Source: Candidatus Gastranaerophilales bacterium (GTDB lineage Bacteria; Cyanobacteriota; Vampirovibrionia; Gastranaerophilales; UBA9971). From it: a stretch of DNA of 35,459 nucleotides. Positions 17,710 through 25,156 of the stretch are shown one piece after another; position 1 is the stretch's first letter, and every line of letters begins with the position of its first letter. The stretch covers positions 1 to 35,459 of the forward strand of contig JANQEP010000114.1 of assembly GCA_028278305.1 (NCBI GenBank), read 5' to 3'. The position numbers were made by a program, and so were the translations under genes. The notes below the pieces were generated by a model. It did not search any database. It was not told where the DNA came from and was given only the letters and a program-made list of their open reading frames with translations.

Positions 17710-17886
17710 ATGGATTCCCAAAAAAAGCTAGATACGCTCGACGAATTGACATTGCAGGCATTTGTCCTCTCAATAGAACAGTTTGAGACTTTGATAGAGT
17801 TTGAAAAAAGCTATTCTATCACCGGACTTAGCTATCTATCCAGGCTGTTAAATGAGAAATTAATAAAAATAAGAGAATTATTTTAA
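17710..17886 (+). CDS. 58-aa protein, family paralogue A (unknown function)
   Basis: ATG at 17710 with AAGGAG five bases upstream, ending TAA at 17884-17886. The product starts MDSQKKLDTLDELTL and ends YLSRLLNEKLIKIRELF. It is predicted fully helical, acidic in the middle, with no signal peptide or membrane segment. It is the same length as the protein at 22335-22511 and identical at 22 of 58 positions without gaps, including L-S-Y-I-YLS-L-EK-KIR-LF. Both copies have strong ribosome sites and both are divergent from a small HTH gene, which argues strongly that they are real. I do not recognise the family. A small partner or regulator of the HTH protein is a guess. Confidence 0.75.
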   Translation: MDSQKKLDTLDELTLQAFVLSIEQFETLIEFEKSYSITGLSYLSRLLNEKLIKIRELF

Positions 17887-17920
17887 ACTCCTGCAAATAC
17901 ATCAAAGTCGCTTCATATTA

Positions 17921-17949
17921 TTGACAGAAACCGCCGCATATAGTGTAAT
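17921..17949 (+). promoter_or_regulatory. Sigma-70-type promoter for smc-scpA
   Basis: A perfect TTGACA (17921-17926), 17-base spacing and TGTAAT (5 of 6), 97 bases upstream of the smc ATG. This is one of the two best promoter matches in the window. The untranslated leader would be about 90 bases. Confidence 0.65.
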
Positions 17950-18045
17950 TCTGTATATAGTAACGTAATTGTACGGCATGCAAAAACCGCGGCATTTAAA
18001 AAAACTTGTGGAGTCGAAATTTCGGATATTTAAAGAAATCTATTG

Positions 18046-21000
18046 ATGTACATCAGCAGGATTGAAATAGATAATTTCAAGTCGTTTGCTAATACGACCG
18101 AAATCCCCTTCCTTGAAGGGTTTACTACGGTGTCAGGACCGAATGGTTCAGGAAAAAGTAACATAATAGACAGTATCCTGTTCTGTCTTGGTCTTTCATC
18201 TTCCAAAACACTCAGGGCAGACAGGCTTTTTCATCTTGTAAACACTCATAACAAGAAAAATGAAGCCTCGGTAAAGGTCTGTTTTTCCAACGGAACAGGT
18301 CAGCAAAAGCTTTCTGTAAAAAGAAAAATCAAAAAAGCCTCTACAGGTTTTATAAGCAGCTACTACCTGAATGAAAAATCCTCTACGCTGGGGGAAATTC
18401 ATGATACGCTATCTGAATATAACATATCCCCCGGGTGCTATAACGTGATGATGCAGGGTGATGTTACGAGTATAGTGAATATCAGCCCGAATGAGAGAAG
18501 GAAAATCATTGATGAAATAGCCGGGGTCGCTGAATTTGACCGGCGCATAGAGCAGGCGGAAAAAGAACTTGAAATCGTTGAGCAAAGGGTTGGAAAGTCA
18601 CGGGTTATCCTGGGTGAAATCGACTACAGGCTTGTACAGCTTGAAGAAGAAAAGAATCACGCCCTTAAATACCAGAAATTACGCCATGAAAAACAGGAAC
18701 TTGAAAATAAACTCCAGGTTGTAAGGTATTTTGAGATAAAAAATTCTTTTGAAAGGCTTCATGAAAGCATACTTGACGCGAATAAAAACAAAAAGGACGA
18801 GGAGAAAAAGCTTTTTGCGCTTGCGGCAAGACTCGATGAAACCCGCAAAAAACTCGCAGGTCTTTCGGAAATCATAAAAAACAAGGGCGAAGATGAGCAA
18901 ATAGAGATCAAAAAACAGATAGAAACCTTTAAAGGCTTAATTGCAAGGAAAAAAGACAGCTTAAGATTTTCTGAAAAGCAGGCTCAGGATAATATAAAAA
19001 GTATTGAAACAGCAAAAAGTAATATTGAAAGCTTAAAGCAGAAAATAAACGACTCTTCACTCAAGATTCATAGTAAAAACAACGAAATAAAATCTGTTGA
19101 AGAAAAAATTACCTCGCAAAAGCAGGAACTTGAAAAGCTCTTGCAGGAAGTCTCCTGGATAAGTAAATCCACCACAGACCAGATTAAGAAGCGGAATAAT
19201 CTTAGAAAGCTTCTGGAAGAAAAGAGAGACAGGGAAGCTTCGGTATTAAGGGAAAAATATTCAGTAGAAGAAAAGGTTTCCAGGATTGAAAAAAATATAG
19301 AAGAAGCCAGGTTAATAATTCAGGAAGCAGAAAATCTTAAAACATCTGAGCTAAAGAGAAGAAACATTCTTGAAACCCAGATACAGGAACTTACAAAAGA
19401 GCTTAAGGACTATGAAATTGTCCAAAAGAACAACCTGGAATACCTTGACGATCTTAAGAATGAAATAAGCGACCTGAACCACAATATAAATGCCGCATAC
19501 AGAAAAATTACACAACTGGAAGCAAACAAGCGGGCTTCAGAAGAGGCGGGATTCGGCAGGGCAATAGATACCATAATGGATGCCGGAATCAGGGGAATCC
19601 ATGCTCCCCTCTCACGGCTGGGAAAAGTTAATAAGGAATACTCAACCGCCCTGGAAATAGCAATGGGCGGAAGAATGAGATGCATTGCAGTTGATGACGA
19701 TGAAGTTGCAAGGGTTGCAATAGAAGTTCTCAAGTCATCCCGGGCAGGAAGAGCTACTTTTCTACCTCTAAACAGGATGAAACAGCGTCCCTGGGGAATG
19801 AAGCTTCCAAAAGACCCCGGAATTATTGATTTTGCCATAAACCTTATTGAATTTGACGCTCTTTATGAAACCGCGTTTTATTACGCGCTGGGTGAGACAT
19901 TAATCGTAGAGGACCTGGTTTGCGCCGGGAAATTTACGGGTAAATACAGGATGGTAACGCTTGACGGAAGCCTGATAGAAAAAACAGGGGCTATGACAGG
20001 GGGATCAGTGCAAAAAACCGGCTTAAAATTTGCCGGCTCACAGGATGATGAGCTTAACACGCTTAAGGAAAGATTCCAAAAACTTCAGGACAGGGCAATT
20101 GAGCTTGAAAACAAGAAAACAGAAACTGAAAAACTTCTTGATAAGGTAAGGCAGGACTATTCAGAAGCATCAACAGAGCTTAACAAAAAGAAATTTGAGC
20201 TGGATAATTTTGATAAAAACACTAAAGACAGTGATTTAAAAATAATTAAATGTCAGGAATTAATCAAAACAAAAACTCCGGAACTTGAAGCTGTTCAAAT
20301 TGTTCTTTATGACAGGAACACAACACTTGAAAACCTTTCAAAAGAAATAAATAAGTTGGCTGAAGAGATTGAAGCAGTAGAAAAATCCCTTCCTGAAAAC
20401 GAACTGACAAAATTAAACGATGTTACACAAAATATAGAGAGGGAAATAAAGAACTATGAATCTGGGCTTGCAGCATGCCGGAACGACATAAAAGCTGTAA
20501 AAATGGAAATCGAGTTTAATGAAAACTCCATAAATATCCATAATGAAAGAATAGAGCAGCTAAACCTGGAAAATAGCAACCTGGAAACTGAAAAAGAAGA
20601 CTTTACAGGTGAAATTTCGCGGACCGAGCAAAGCTTAGCCGGTCTTCAGGAAAAAATGAATGAGATAGGATCGGAATTAACCGGGCTTCAGGACCAAAGG
20701 GAAGCATTAAACACGGAAATTTCCGACCTTGAAAGGAGTAAAATAGGGTTTGAAACAAAGGTTGAGCGACTTACCGAGCAGGTTGAGGCGTTTAAAGCAA
20801 GAAGAAAAGAGCTTGAGCCTGAGCTTGAAGAGATAAGAAAGGAATTAATTGAGGAAGGTTATGAAATTTCCGGGCTTAAGCCTACGGAAATTTCCGTGGA
20901 GCAAGTGAATAAGAATATTCTCAGGCTTGAAAGACAGATGGTAGAGATGGAGCCTGTTAATATGAAAGCCCTGACAGAGTATGACGAAGTTAAAACCCGC

Positions 21001-21540
21001 AAAGAGGAACTTGAGACCAGGATAAACACTTTAACCGGCGAGAAAAACCAGATTATAGACAGGATGAATGGCTATGAAGAAATGAAAATCAGGTCATTCA
21101 GGGAAACATTTGAGCAGATAAACAATAATTTCAAGGTTATTTTCAACCAGTTATCAGATGGGGAAGGAAAAATCATACTTGAAAACGAAATAAACCCCCT
21201 GGCAGGTGGACTTACAATAGAAGCACAGCCGCGCGGCAAGAAAATGCAAAGGCTTGAGTCAATGAGCGGCGGGGAAAAATCCCTTACCGCCCTGGCGTTT
21301 GTTTTTGCGATACAAAGACATTTGCCTGCCCCGTTTTATGCTTTTGACGAAGTTGATATGCATCTTGACGGAATAAATTCAGAAAAACTTGCCCGGATGA
21401 TAAAAACACATTCCTCGAATGCCCAGTTTATTGTTGTATCCTTAAGAAAGCCTATGATAGAAGCGGCAGACAGGACAATAGGAGTAACCCAGAAGAATAG
21501 CGGCATTACCAAAGTTACGGGTGTAAGATTACATGGATAA
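18046..21540 (+). CDS. smc: Chromosome segregation protein SMC
   Basis: The core ATPase of the SMC-ScpAB condensin complex that compacts and segregates the chromosome. It is full length (1164 aa): Walker A GPNGSGKSN at 31-39, two long coiled coils flanking the hinge (about 502-655, FGRAIDTIMDAG to MTGGSVQKTG), ABC signature SGGEKS at 1074-1079, and Walker B Asp1101-Glu1102 in FYAFDEVDMHLDG. The frame also offers a TTG one codon upstream (18043); the ATG is preferred. The ribosome site is weak. The gene overlaps scpA by eight bases, so the two are co-translated. Confidence 0.97.
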   Translation: MYISRIEIDNFKSFANTTEIPFLEGFTTVSGPNGSGKSNIIDSILFCLGLSSSKTLRADRLFHLVNTHNKKNEASVKVCFSNGTGQQKLSVKRKIKKASTGFISSYYLNEKSSTLGEIHDTLSEYNISPGCYNVMMQGDVTSIVNISPNERRKIIDEIAGVAEFDRRIEQAEKELEIVEQRVGKSRVILGEIDYRLVQLEEEKNHALKYQKLRHEKQELENKLQVVRYFEIKNSFERLHESILDANKNKKDEEKKLFALAARLDETRKKLAGLSEIIKNKGEDEQIEIKKQIETFKGLIARKKDSLRFSEKQAQDNIKSIETAKSNIESLKQKINDSSLKIHSKNNEIKSVEEKITSQKQELEKLLQEVSWISKSTTDQIKKRNNLRKLLEEKRDREASVLREKYSVEEKVSRIEKNIEEARLIIQEAENLKTSELKRRNILETQIQELTKELKDYEIVQKNNLEYLDDLKNEISDLNHNINAAYRKITQLEANKRASEEAGFGRAIDTIMDAGIRGIHAPLSRLGKVNKEYSTALEIAMGGRMRCIAVDDDEVARVAIEVLKSSRAGRATFLPLNRMKQRPWGMKLPKDPGIIDFAINLIEFDALYETAFYYALGETLIVEDLVCAGKFTGKYRMVTLDGSLIEKTGAMTGGSVQKTGLKFAGSQDDELNTLKERFQKLQDRAIELENKKTETEKLLDKVRQDYSEASTELNKKKFELDNFDKNTKDSDLKIIKCQELIKTKTPELEAVQIVLYDRNTTLENLSKEINKLAEEIEAVEKSLPENELTKLNDVTQNIEREIKNYESGLAACRNDIKAVKMEIEFNENSINIHNERIEQLNLENSNLETEKEDFTGEISRTEQSLAGLQEKMNEIGSELTGLQDQREALNTEISDLERSKIGFETKVERLTEQVEAFKARRKELEPELEEIRKELIEEGYEISGLKPTEISVEQVNKNILRLERQMVEMEPVNMKALTEYDEVKTRKEELETRINTLTGEKNQIIDRMNGYEEMKIRSFRETFEQINNNFKVIFNQLSDGEGKIILENEINPLAGGLTIEAQPRGKKMQRLESMSGGEKSLTALAFVFAIQRHLPAPFYAFDEVDMHLDGINSEKLARMIKTHSSNAQFIVVSLRKPMIEAADRTIGVTQKNSGITKVTGVRLHG

Positions 21541-22333
21541 TAATGTTCTAAAAATACAGCCGGACTCACAGTTTAACCTGGAGCAGAATATAGAAAAAGT
21601 TCAAACAGGGGAAACTGCTGTTGATGGTATTGAAATCCTTGCAGATATGGCAAAAAGCGGGAAAATTGACCCATGGAATATTGATATTGCTGATGTAACA
21701 GATAAATATCTTCAAAAACTGGTTGAAATAAAGTCAAATAACCTGAAACTTACAGGCAGGACATTATTTTTCGCGGCGCTTTTGCTAAGGTTAAAATCAG
21801 ATGTACTCGAAGGTTTGACGGTTTTTGACGATGTTCCTGAAGAGCCTGAGTTAATAGAGGAATTCGAGGATATTGAAGAGCTTATAGATAATGTAAATTA
21901 CAACAATGTAATTTCGCTTGACCGTGTGCTGGAAAGAAGAACCAGCGTCAGGCTTCATAAAGAGCGGGTCGTAACCCTGGAAGACCTGATTAAGCAGCTG
22001 GAATTCTACGAAAAAATGGACAGGAAACTTGCCCTGAAAAACAAACATAAAAAGGCTTCCGGAAAGATTCGGTCTTACGAGAATTTTACGTCCGAAGACA
22101 TAATTAACATGGCGCACGATGAGTATATTGAAAACAGCGTGGCAACGCTTCAAAAGAGCCTTGAAAAACTGTTTGAGTCCAATGATAAAATAGAATTATC
22201 CGAATTAGTCCAAACAGGGATGGATAGGGTTTCAGCCTACATAGCCCTGCTGTTTCTCGCTTCCCGAAGCCGGATTGACCTTGTCCAGGACGAGTTTTAC
22301 TCTGAGGTTCACGTTGTCAGGCAAAGCGAGTAA
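21533..22333 (+). CDS. scpA: Segregation and condensation protein A (kleisin)
   Basis: The kleisin subunit that bridges SMC heads. The 266-aa protein has the ScpA N-terminal region DGIEILADMAKSGKIDPWNI, then TDKYLQKLVEIKS and LTGRTLFFAALLLRLKSD. The C-terminal winged-helix part contains VSAYIALLFLASRSRIDLVQ. The start ATG lies within the smc 3' end. Its usual partner scpB is not adjacent: it lies 1.4 kb downstream beyond several small genes. Confidence 0.95.
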   Translation: MDNNVLKIQPDSQFNLEQNIEKVQTGETAVDGIEILADMAKSGKIDPWNIDIADVTDKYLQKLVEIKSNNLKLTGRTLFFAALLLRLKSDVLEGLTVFDDVPEEPELIEEFEDIEELIDNVNYNNVISLDRVLERRTSVRLHKERVVTLEDLIKQLEFYEKMDRKLALKNKHKKASGKIRSYENFTSEDIINMAHDEYIENSVATLQKSLEKLFESNDKIELSELVQTGMDRVSAYIALLFLASRSRIDLVQDEFYSEVHVVRQSE

Positions 22334-22334
22334 T

Positions 22335-22511
22335 TTAAAACAAATCTCTTATTTTTTCGAATTTTTCGCGGAGAATTTCTGATAAATAGTATATTTCACA
22401 GATTCCATAATGCTCTTGATAAAATTTCAGAGCATTATCCAGGGCTCTGGAGAGCATATCAGCTTCAAAGGTCAGTATTTCGAGTCTGGTCAGGATTTCC
22501 TTTTTTTCCAT
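22335..22511 (-). CDS. 58-aa protein, family paralogue B (unknown function)
   Basis: ATG at 22511 with AAAGGAG six bases upstream, ending TAA at 22335-22337, two bases from the scpA stop. The product starts MEKKEILTRLEILTF and ends YYLSEILREKFEKIRDLF. It is helical and soluble. It aligns with the protein at 17710-17886 over its whole length (22 of 58 identical, no gaps), the C-terminal third being best conserved. It is divergent from an HTH gene (22622), repeating the arrangement at 17.4-17.9 kb. The function is unknown. Confidence 0.75.
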   Translation of the reverse strand: MEKKEILTRLEILTFEADMLSRALDNALKFYQEHYGICEIYYLSEILREKFEKIRDLF

Positions 22512-22621
22512 TTTTTACTCCTTTAAGAAATATTTCTATTTTATTAAAATAGTCTTTAATTATATTAAAACAAGATTTAATAAAAATCAATTATATAGAC
22601 ATAATGTTAAACTTAGCTATT

Positions 22622-22825
22622 ATGATAAAAAATAATCTTTCTGAAATAATGGGTAGAAAAAGAATCAGAATAGCTGAACTGCATAGGATGACTGGCTTGA
22701 GTCAGCCTACAATAATAAACCTTTATTATGAAAAAAATAAAAACATTTCTCTTGATACTATAAATAAAATCTGTAATGCCCTGGAAATTCCTGTTGGAGA
22801 GCTTTTTGAACATATTCCCGATTAA
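22622..22825 (+). CDS. Cro/C1-type (XRE) helix-turn-helix regulator
   Basis: A 67-aa single-domain regulator. The HTH is plain: IAELHRMTGLSQPTIINLY followed by ISLDTINKICNALEIPVGEL, which is the standard Cro/C1 pattern found in YozG-like proteins. Relatives usually begin MIKNNLSE, so the ATG at 22622 is chosen over the one at 22604; neither has a clear Shine-Dalgarno site. It belongs to a different subfamily from the small HTH proteins at 17370, 23168 and 31628. Divergent from the 58-aa gene at 22335-22511. Confidence 0.85.
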   Translation: MIKNNLSEIMGRKRIRIAELHRMTGLSQPTIINLYYEKNKNISLDTINKICNALEIPVGELFEHIPD

Positions 22826-23167
22826 GAACCTATCCGAGAAATAAAAAAATAAGCGATTAATGTCATTTACGAGGAGGGCAGGCAAATAAGCTTGGGTATT
22901 TGATATAAACGTTATTCTGCCCGACATGGTAATCTATCTAAATGGGCTGAAAGCCCATAATAGCGTTAACCGGACAGATTGCCGCGTCGCTTCGCTCCTC
23001 GCAATGACAGGCAAGGTTTTTAGCCAGTATTCAATTGGCCTGTTTATTACCTCTTTGTGTCGTAATTTATTTACTATTGATGATATAAATATTAACATTG
23101 ATATCTAAAAAAATATCAATAATTAAATAATTTGTCAACATGAGCATATAAAAGTTAACATGCTAAT
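22826..23167. other. Gene-free stretch holding hairpins and a widespread palindromic repeat
   Basis: No believable gene. It holds a long-range pairing GGGCAG/CTGCCC (22876-22881 with 22917-22922), a perfect 7-bp hairpin ATGGGCT-GAA-AGCCCAT (22942-22958), and a repeat at 22976-23009. The short open frame across it is repeat sequence read as protein. Confidence 0.6.
22976..23009 (+). repeat. Widespread imperfect palindrome (ATTGC...GCAAT type)
   Basis: Contains CGTCGCTTCGCTCCTCGCAA inside a longer imperfect palindrome bounded by ATTGC and GCAAT. I recognise this as a short repeat found between genes of many unrelated bacteria. It is a single copy in this window. Its GC content is well above its surroundings. 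Confidence 0.65.
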
Positions 23168-23386
23168 ATGCTAAGCATCAAAGAAGAAATACAAGTTCTA
23201 TTACTCAGAAAAGGGCTGTCAATGCGCAGCCTGATAAAGAATATGGAGAAAGAAGGCCACGATATGCCAAGCATTGGCAGCCTTTCCAGGATGTTGTCCC
23301 AAAAAACAATTCGCTTTGAAAAAGTTCAGGAAATTCTCGATTTTTTGGGTTATAAGTTAGACATAAATCCAAAAGAAAAGAGCTAG
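23168..23386 (+). CDS. Small Cro/C1-type helix-turn-helix protein (family copy 2)
   Basis: A 72-aa paralogue of the proteins at 17370 and 31628, sharing IKEEIQVLLLRKG, the HTH-like SIGSLSRMLSQKTIRFEKV and the closing LGYKLDI. It is probably a DNA-binding regulator. It has no Shine-Dalgarno site and may be translated from a short leader. Unlike the other copies, it heads an apparent operon: its TAG is two bases from the ATG of a small membrane protein, followed by a second tiny membrane protein and scpB. Confidence 0.72.
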   Translation: MLSIKEEIQVLLLRKGLSMRSLIKNMEKEGHDMPSIGSLSRMLSQKTIRFEKVQEILDFLGYKLDINPKEKS

Positions 23387-23388
23387 TA

Positions 23389-23631
23389 ATGAGTAGAAAG
23401 AAAAAAGCAATAGAAAAGGAAATAGATTGCCTGATAAGCATTAAAAACAACCACTGGAATGCCTTTATTTTAACGCTCGCCGGTTCATTAGGTCTGGTAT
23501 TTATATCTTTTAGCATACTTAAGTGGATTCTTATTGCAATTGGAATAGGGCTTTCATTATTATTTTTCTGGATATACTTAAATCAGATAGATCGTTTATT
23601 CAATTTAGTAAAAAAATTAGAGGAGAAATAA
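23389..23631 (+). CDS. Small membrane protein, two transmembrane segments
   Basis: 80 aa. A basic amphipathic start (MSRKKKAIEKEIDCLISIK) precedes two hydrophobic segments, roughly 24-41 and 44-62, and a charged C-terminal helix (QIDRLFNLVKKLEEK). Both ends are probably cytoplasmic. I recognise no family. It sits two bases after the HTH stop and five before the ATG of the next small gene, so the three are likely one transcript. A role linked to the HTH protein is inference only. Confidence 0.65.
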   Translation: MSRKKKAIEKEIDCLISIKNNHWNAFILTLAGSLGLVFISFSILKWILIAIGIGLSLLFFWIYLNQIDRLFNLVKKLEEK

Positions 23632-23635
23632 CTTT

Positions 23636-23758
23636 ATGGGAATTAATGAAATATTTGCAGTTTTTGTCGGGATAATGCTTTTTATAATGATGTATCATCT
23701 GAATAAAACTCTTAAAAAAAACCATAAAGAGTTTTTGGAAAGACTTGAAAAAAAATAA
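23636..23758 (+). CDS. 40-aa single-pass membrane peptide
   Basis: MGINEIFAVFVGIMLFIMMY forms a transmembrane helix, followed by a highly charged tail ending HKEFLERLEKK. AGGAG lies ten bases upstream. Its TAA overlaps the ATG of scpB by one base (TAATG), a classic translational coupling that supports it being a real, expressed gene. Similar in layout to the tail of the 80-aa protein before it. Function unknown. Confidence 0.65.
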   Translation: MGINEIFAVFVGIMLFIMMYHLNKTLKKNHKEFLERLEKK

Positions 23759-24279
23759 TGCCCTTAAGAAGCAGGATAGAAGCGGTATTGTTCGTTATAG
23801 GCAAAGCCGCGACAGTTGAAGAAATAGCAGGAATTCTGTCAGAAGACCCCGCACAAGTCGAAACAGAACTTCTTGAGCTGATTATGGACTACTCCTCCCG
23901 GGAAAGCGCCCTGGAAATTGACGATGAGAACGGGTATATAATCCAGGTAAGGGAAGACTATAAGGACATTGTGGAAAAACTGGTCCCGGTTGAGCTAAAA
24001 CCATCGGTATTAAGGACGCTATCAGTAATTGCGCTGAAAGAACCTGTCAGGCAGGCGCAACTTAAAGAACTCCGGGGAGCTGCAGCTTATGAGCATGTGG
24101 GTGAACTTCTTGAAAAAGGGCTTATATCAAGGAAAAAAGATAAAAACGGCAGGTCGTTTATTTTAAGGACCACACCGAAGTTTGCCGAGTATTTCAAGCT
24201 AAAAGGCGACACCAGGGCGCTCGCGAAGATCCTTGATCTTCATAAGCCTTCTTCCAAAGATGAAGAACACGATATTTAG
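23758..24279 (+). CDS. scpB: Segregation and condensation protein B
   Basis: The winged-helix dimer that binds ScpA in the SMC complex. The 173-aa protein has the family start LRSRIEAVLFVIGKAATVEEIA, then SVIALKEPVRQAQLKELRGAAAYEHVGELLEKGLI and the C-terminal TTPKFAEYFKL. It is normally directly downstream of scpA; here 1.4 kb of small genes and repeats lies between. Translation is coupled to the 40-aa membrane peptide upstream. A hairpin follows the stop. Confidence 0.95.
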   Translation: MPLRSRIEAVLFVIGKAATVEEIAGILSEDPAQVETELLELIMDYSSRESALEIDDENGYIIQVREDYKDIVEKLVPVELKPSVLRTLSVIALKEPVRQAQLKELRGAAAYEHVGELLEKGLISRKKDKNGRSFILRTTPKFAEYFKLKGDTRALAKILDLHKPSSKDEEHDI

Positions 24280-24280
24280 C

Positions 24281-24299
24281 TAACCTGTCATTCAGGTTA
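24281..24299 (+). terminator. Hairpin after scpB
   Basis: TAACCTG-TCATT-CAGGTTA, a perfect 7-bp stem two bases after the stop, followed only by TTTAAT. A modest terminator candidate. Confidence 0.45.
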
Positions 24300-24422
24300 T
24301 TTAATATCAAACGCTCTTTTCATATGTGCAATAATAAAAAATGTCATATAATTAACGGAAGATTATTAAGCTCTTTGTGGTGTAATCTAAATTCAGTTAT
24401 AAAATAAAATCCGGCAGAAAAA

Positions 24423-24863
24423 ATGAAAACTTTTTTAATTCTAATATTAACGGCTATCGCTGCATTACAGCTATTAATAATATCCGCCCCTGCAGAAGCT
24501 GCCAGGAAATCTGTCAAGCTCAGTGAAGAGGAAATTAAAAAAGTTGAGGAAAATATTGAGGTTTTAAACAAAAAAATCCATACACTAAGCCTTTTTTCAC
24601 CTGAAGACAGTGAAAAACTGGTTGAAATAAAAACCCGGCTTAACTCTATCGCTGACGGAAATCTTAAAGACCCTTTATATGCAAGACTTTTTTATGAAGC
24701 AGCTTTCATTTTAAAAGAAAGAGAACATAAACAGGATTCAATCCAGTATTTCATGGTCGTGACAAAAAATTTTCCCGAAACAGTATACTCTAAAAGAGCT
24801 GTCAGTGAATTAAAAAATTTGGGAGTGAACCTGCAGGAAGATAAAGAAGATTCTGATGAATAA
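24423..24863 (+). CDS. Exported helical protein with a TPR-like segment
   Basis: 146 aa. The signal peptide is clear (MKTFLILILTAIAALQLL...APAEAA, cleavage likely after AEA). The mature part is acidic and helical. One TPR-like unit, about 98-130 (AAFILKEREHKQDSIQYFMV then NFPETVYSKRA), resembles repeats in BamD/YbgF-type envelope proteins, but one unit is too little to name it. The end is a run of Glu/Asp. Stand-alone gene. Function unknown. Confidence 0.72.
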   Translation: MKTFLILILTAIAALQLLIISAPAEAARKSVKLSEEEIKKVEENIEVLNKKIHTLSLFSPEDSEKLVEIKTRLNSIADGNLKDPLYARLFYEAAFILKEREHKQDSIQYFMVVTKNFPETVYSKRAVSELKNLGVNLQEDKEDSDE

Positions 24864-25156
24864 AATTTAAAAAAAGAGTTGACCCCGATCCTTTTAAACG
24901 CGCATTCAGCGAGCCCAGCTAGGGTCGAGGTCATATATAATTATCCTTAAAAGGGTATTTTTACTTATATCTTAATATATTATTATTTTATATAAACAAC
25001 ATTACCCTGAGGTATGAAATTAACTTAAGATTTTGAGATAAGAAATTCAAAAATTCAATTGGTGATCCGGGTTAAATATTTTCAAATTATTGAGTATTTT
25101 TTGGTAATATTATATTCAGTTACAATAATAAATATTTTAATAAACTGGGGGCACTT
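24864..25156. other. Intergenic region before hom, with a long hairpin
   Basis: No gene. A strong stem pairs TGACCCCGATCC (24880-24891) with GGGTCGAGGTCA (24922-24933): 11 of 12 positions pair, with a 30-base loop. It is followed by TATATAAT (24934-24941) and AT-rich sequence. A copy of the GCGAYYCGNGTTA repeat (GGTGATCCGGGTTAAATA) lies at 25061-25078. No known amino-acid riboswitch is recognisable before hom. Confidence 0.55.
25056..25078 (+). repeat. Dispersed GCGAYYCGNGTTA-type repeat copy
   Basis: CAATTGGTGATCCGGGTTAA matches the core of the units at 11441 and 11490 at most positions. It lies about 80 bases before the hom start. Confidence 0.5.

Noticed and set aside
17370-17886. Toxin-antitoxin module at the HTH/58-aa pair
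   Set aside because: The genes are divergent rather than co-operonic, and the 58-aa protein shows no known toxin fold or motif.
22926-23108. 60-codon open frame in the scpA-scpB interval
   Set aside because: It translates the ATGGGCT hairpin and the widespread palindrome; no ribosome site and no protein-like pattern.
24864-25156. Threonine or methionine riboswitch before hom
   Set aside because: No SAM-type or T-box core features were found; only one long hairpin and a dispersed repeat.
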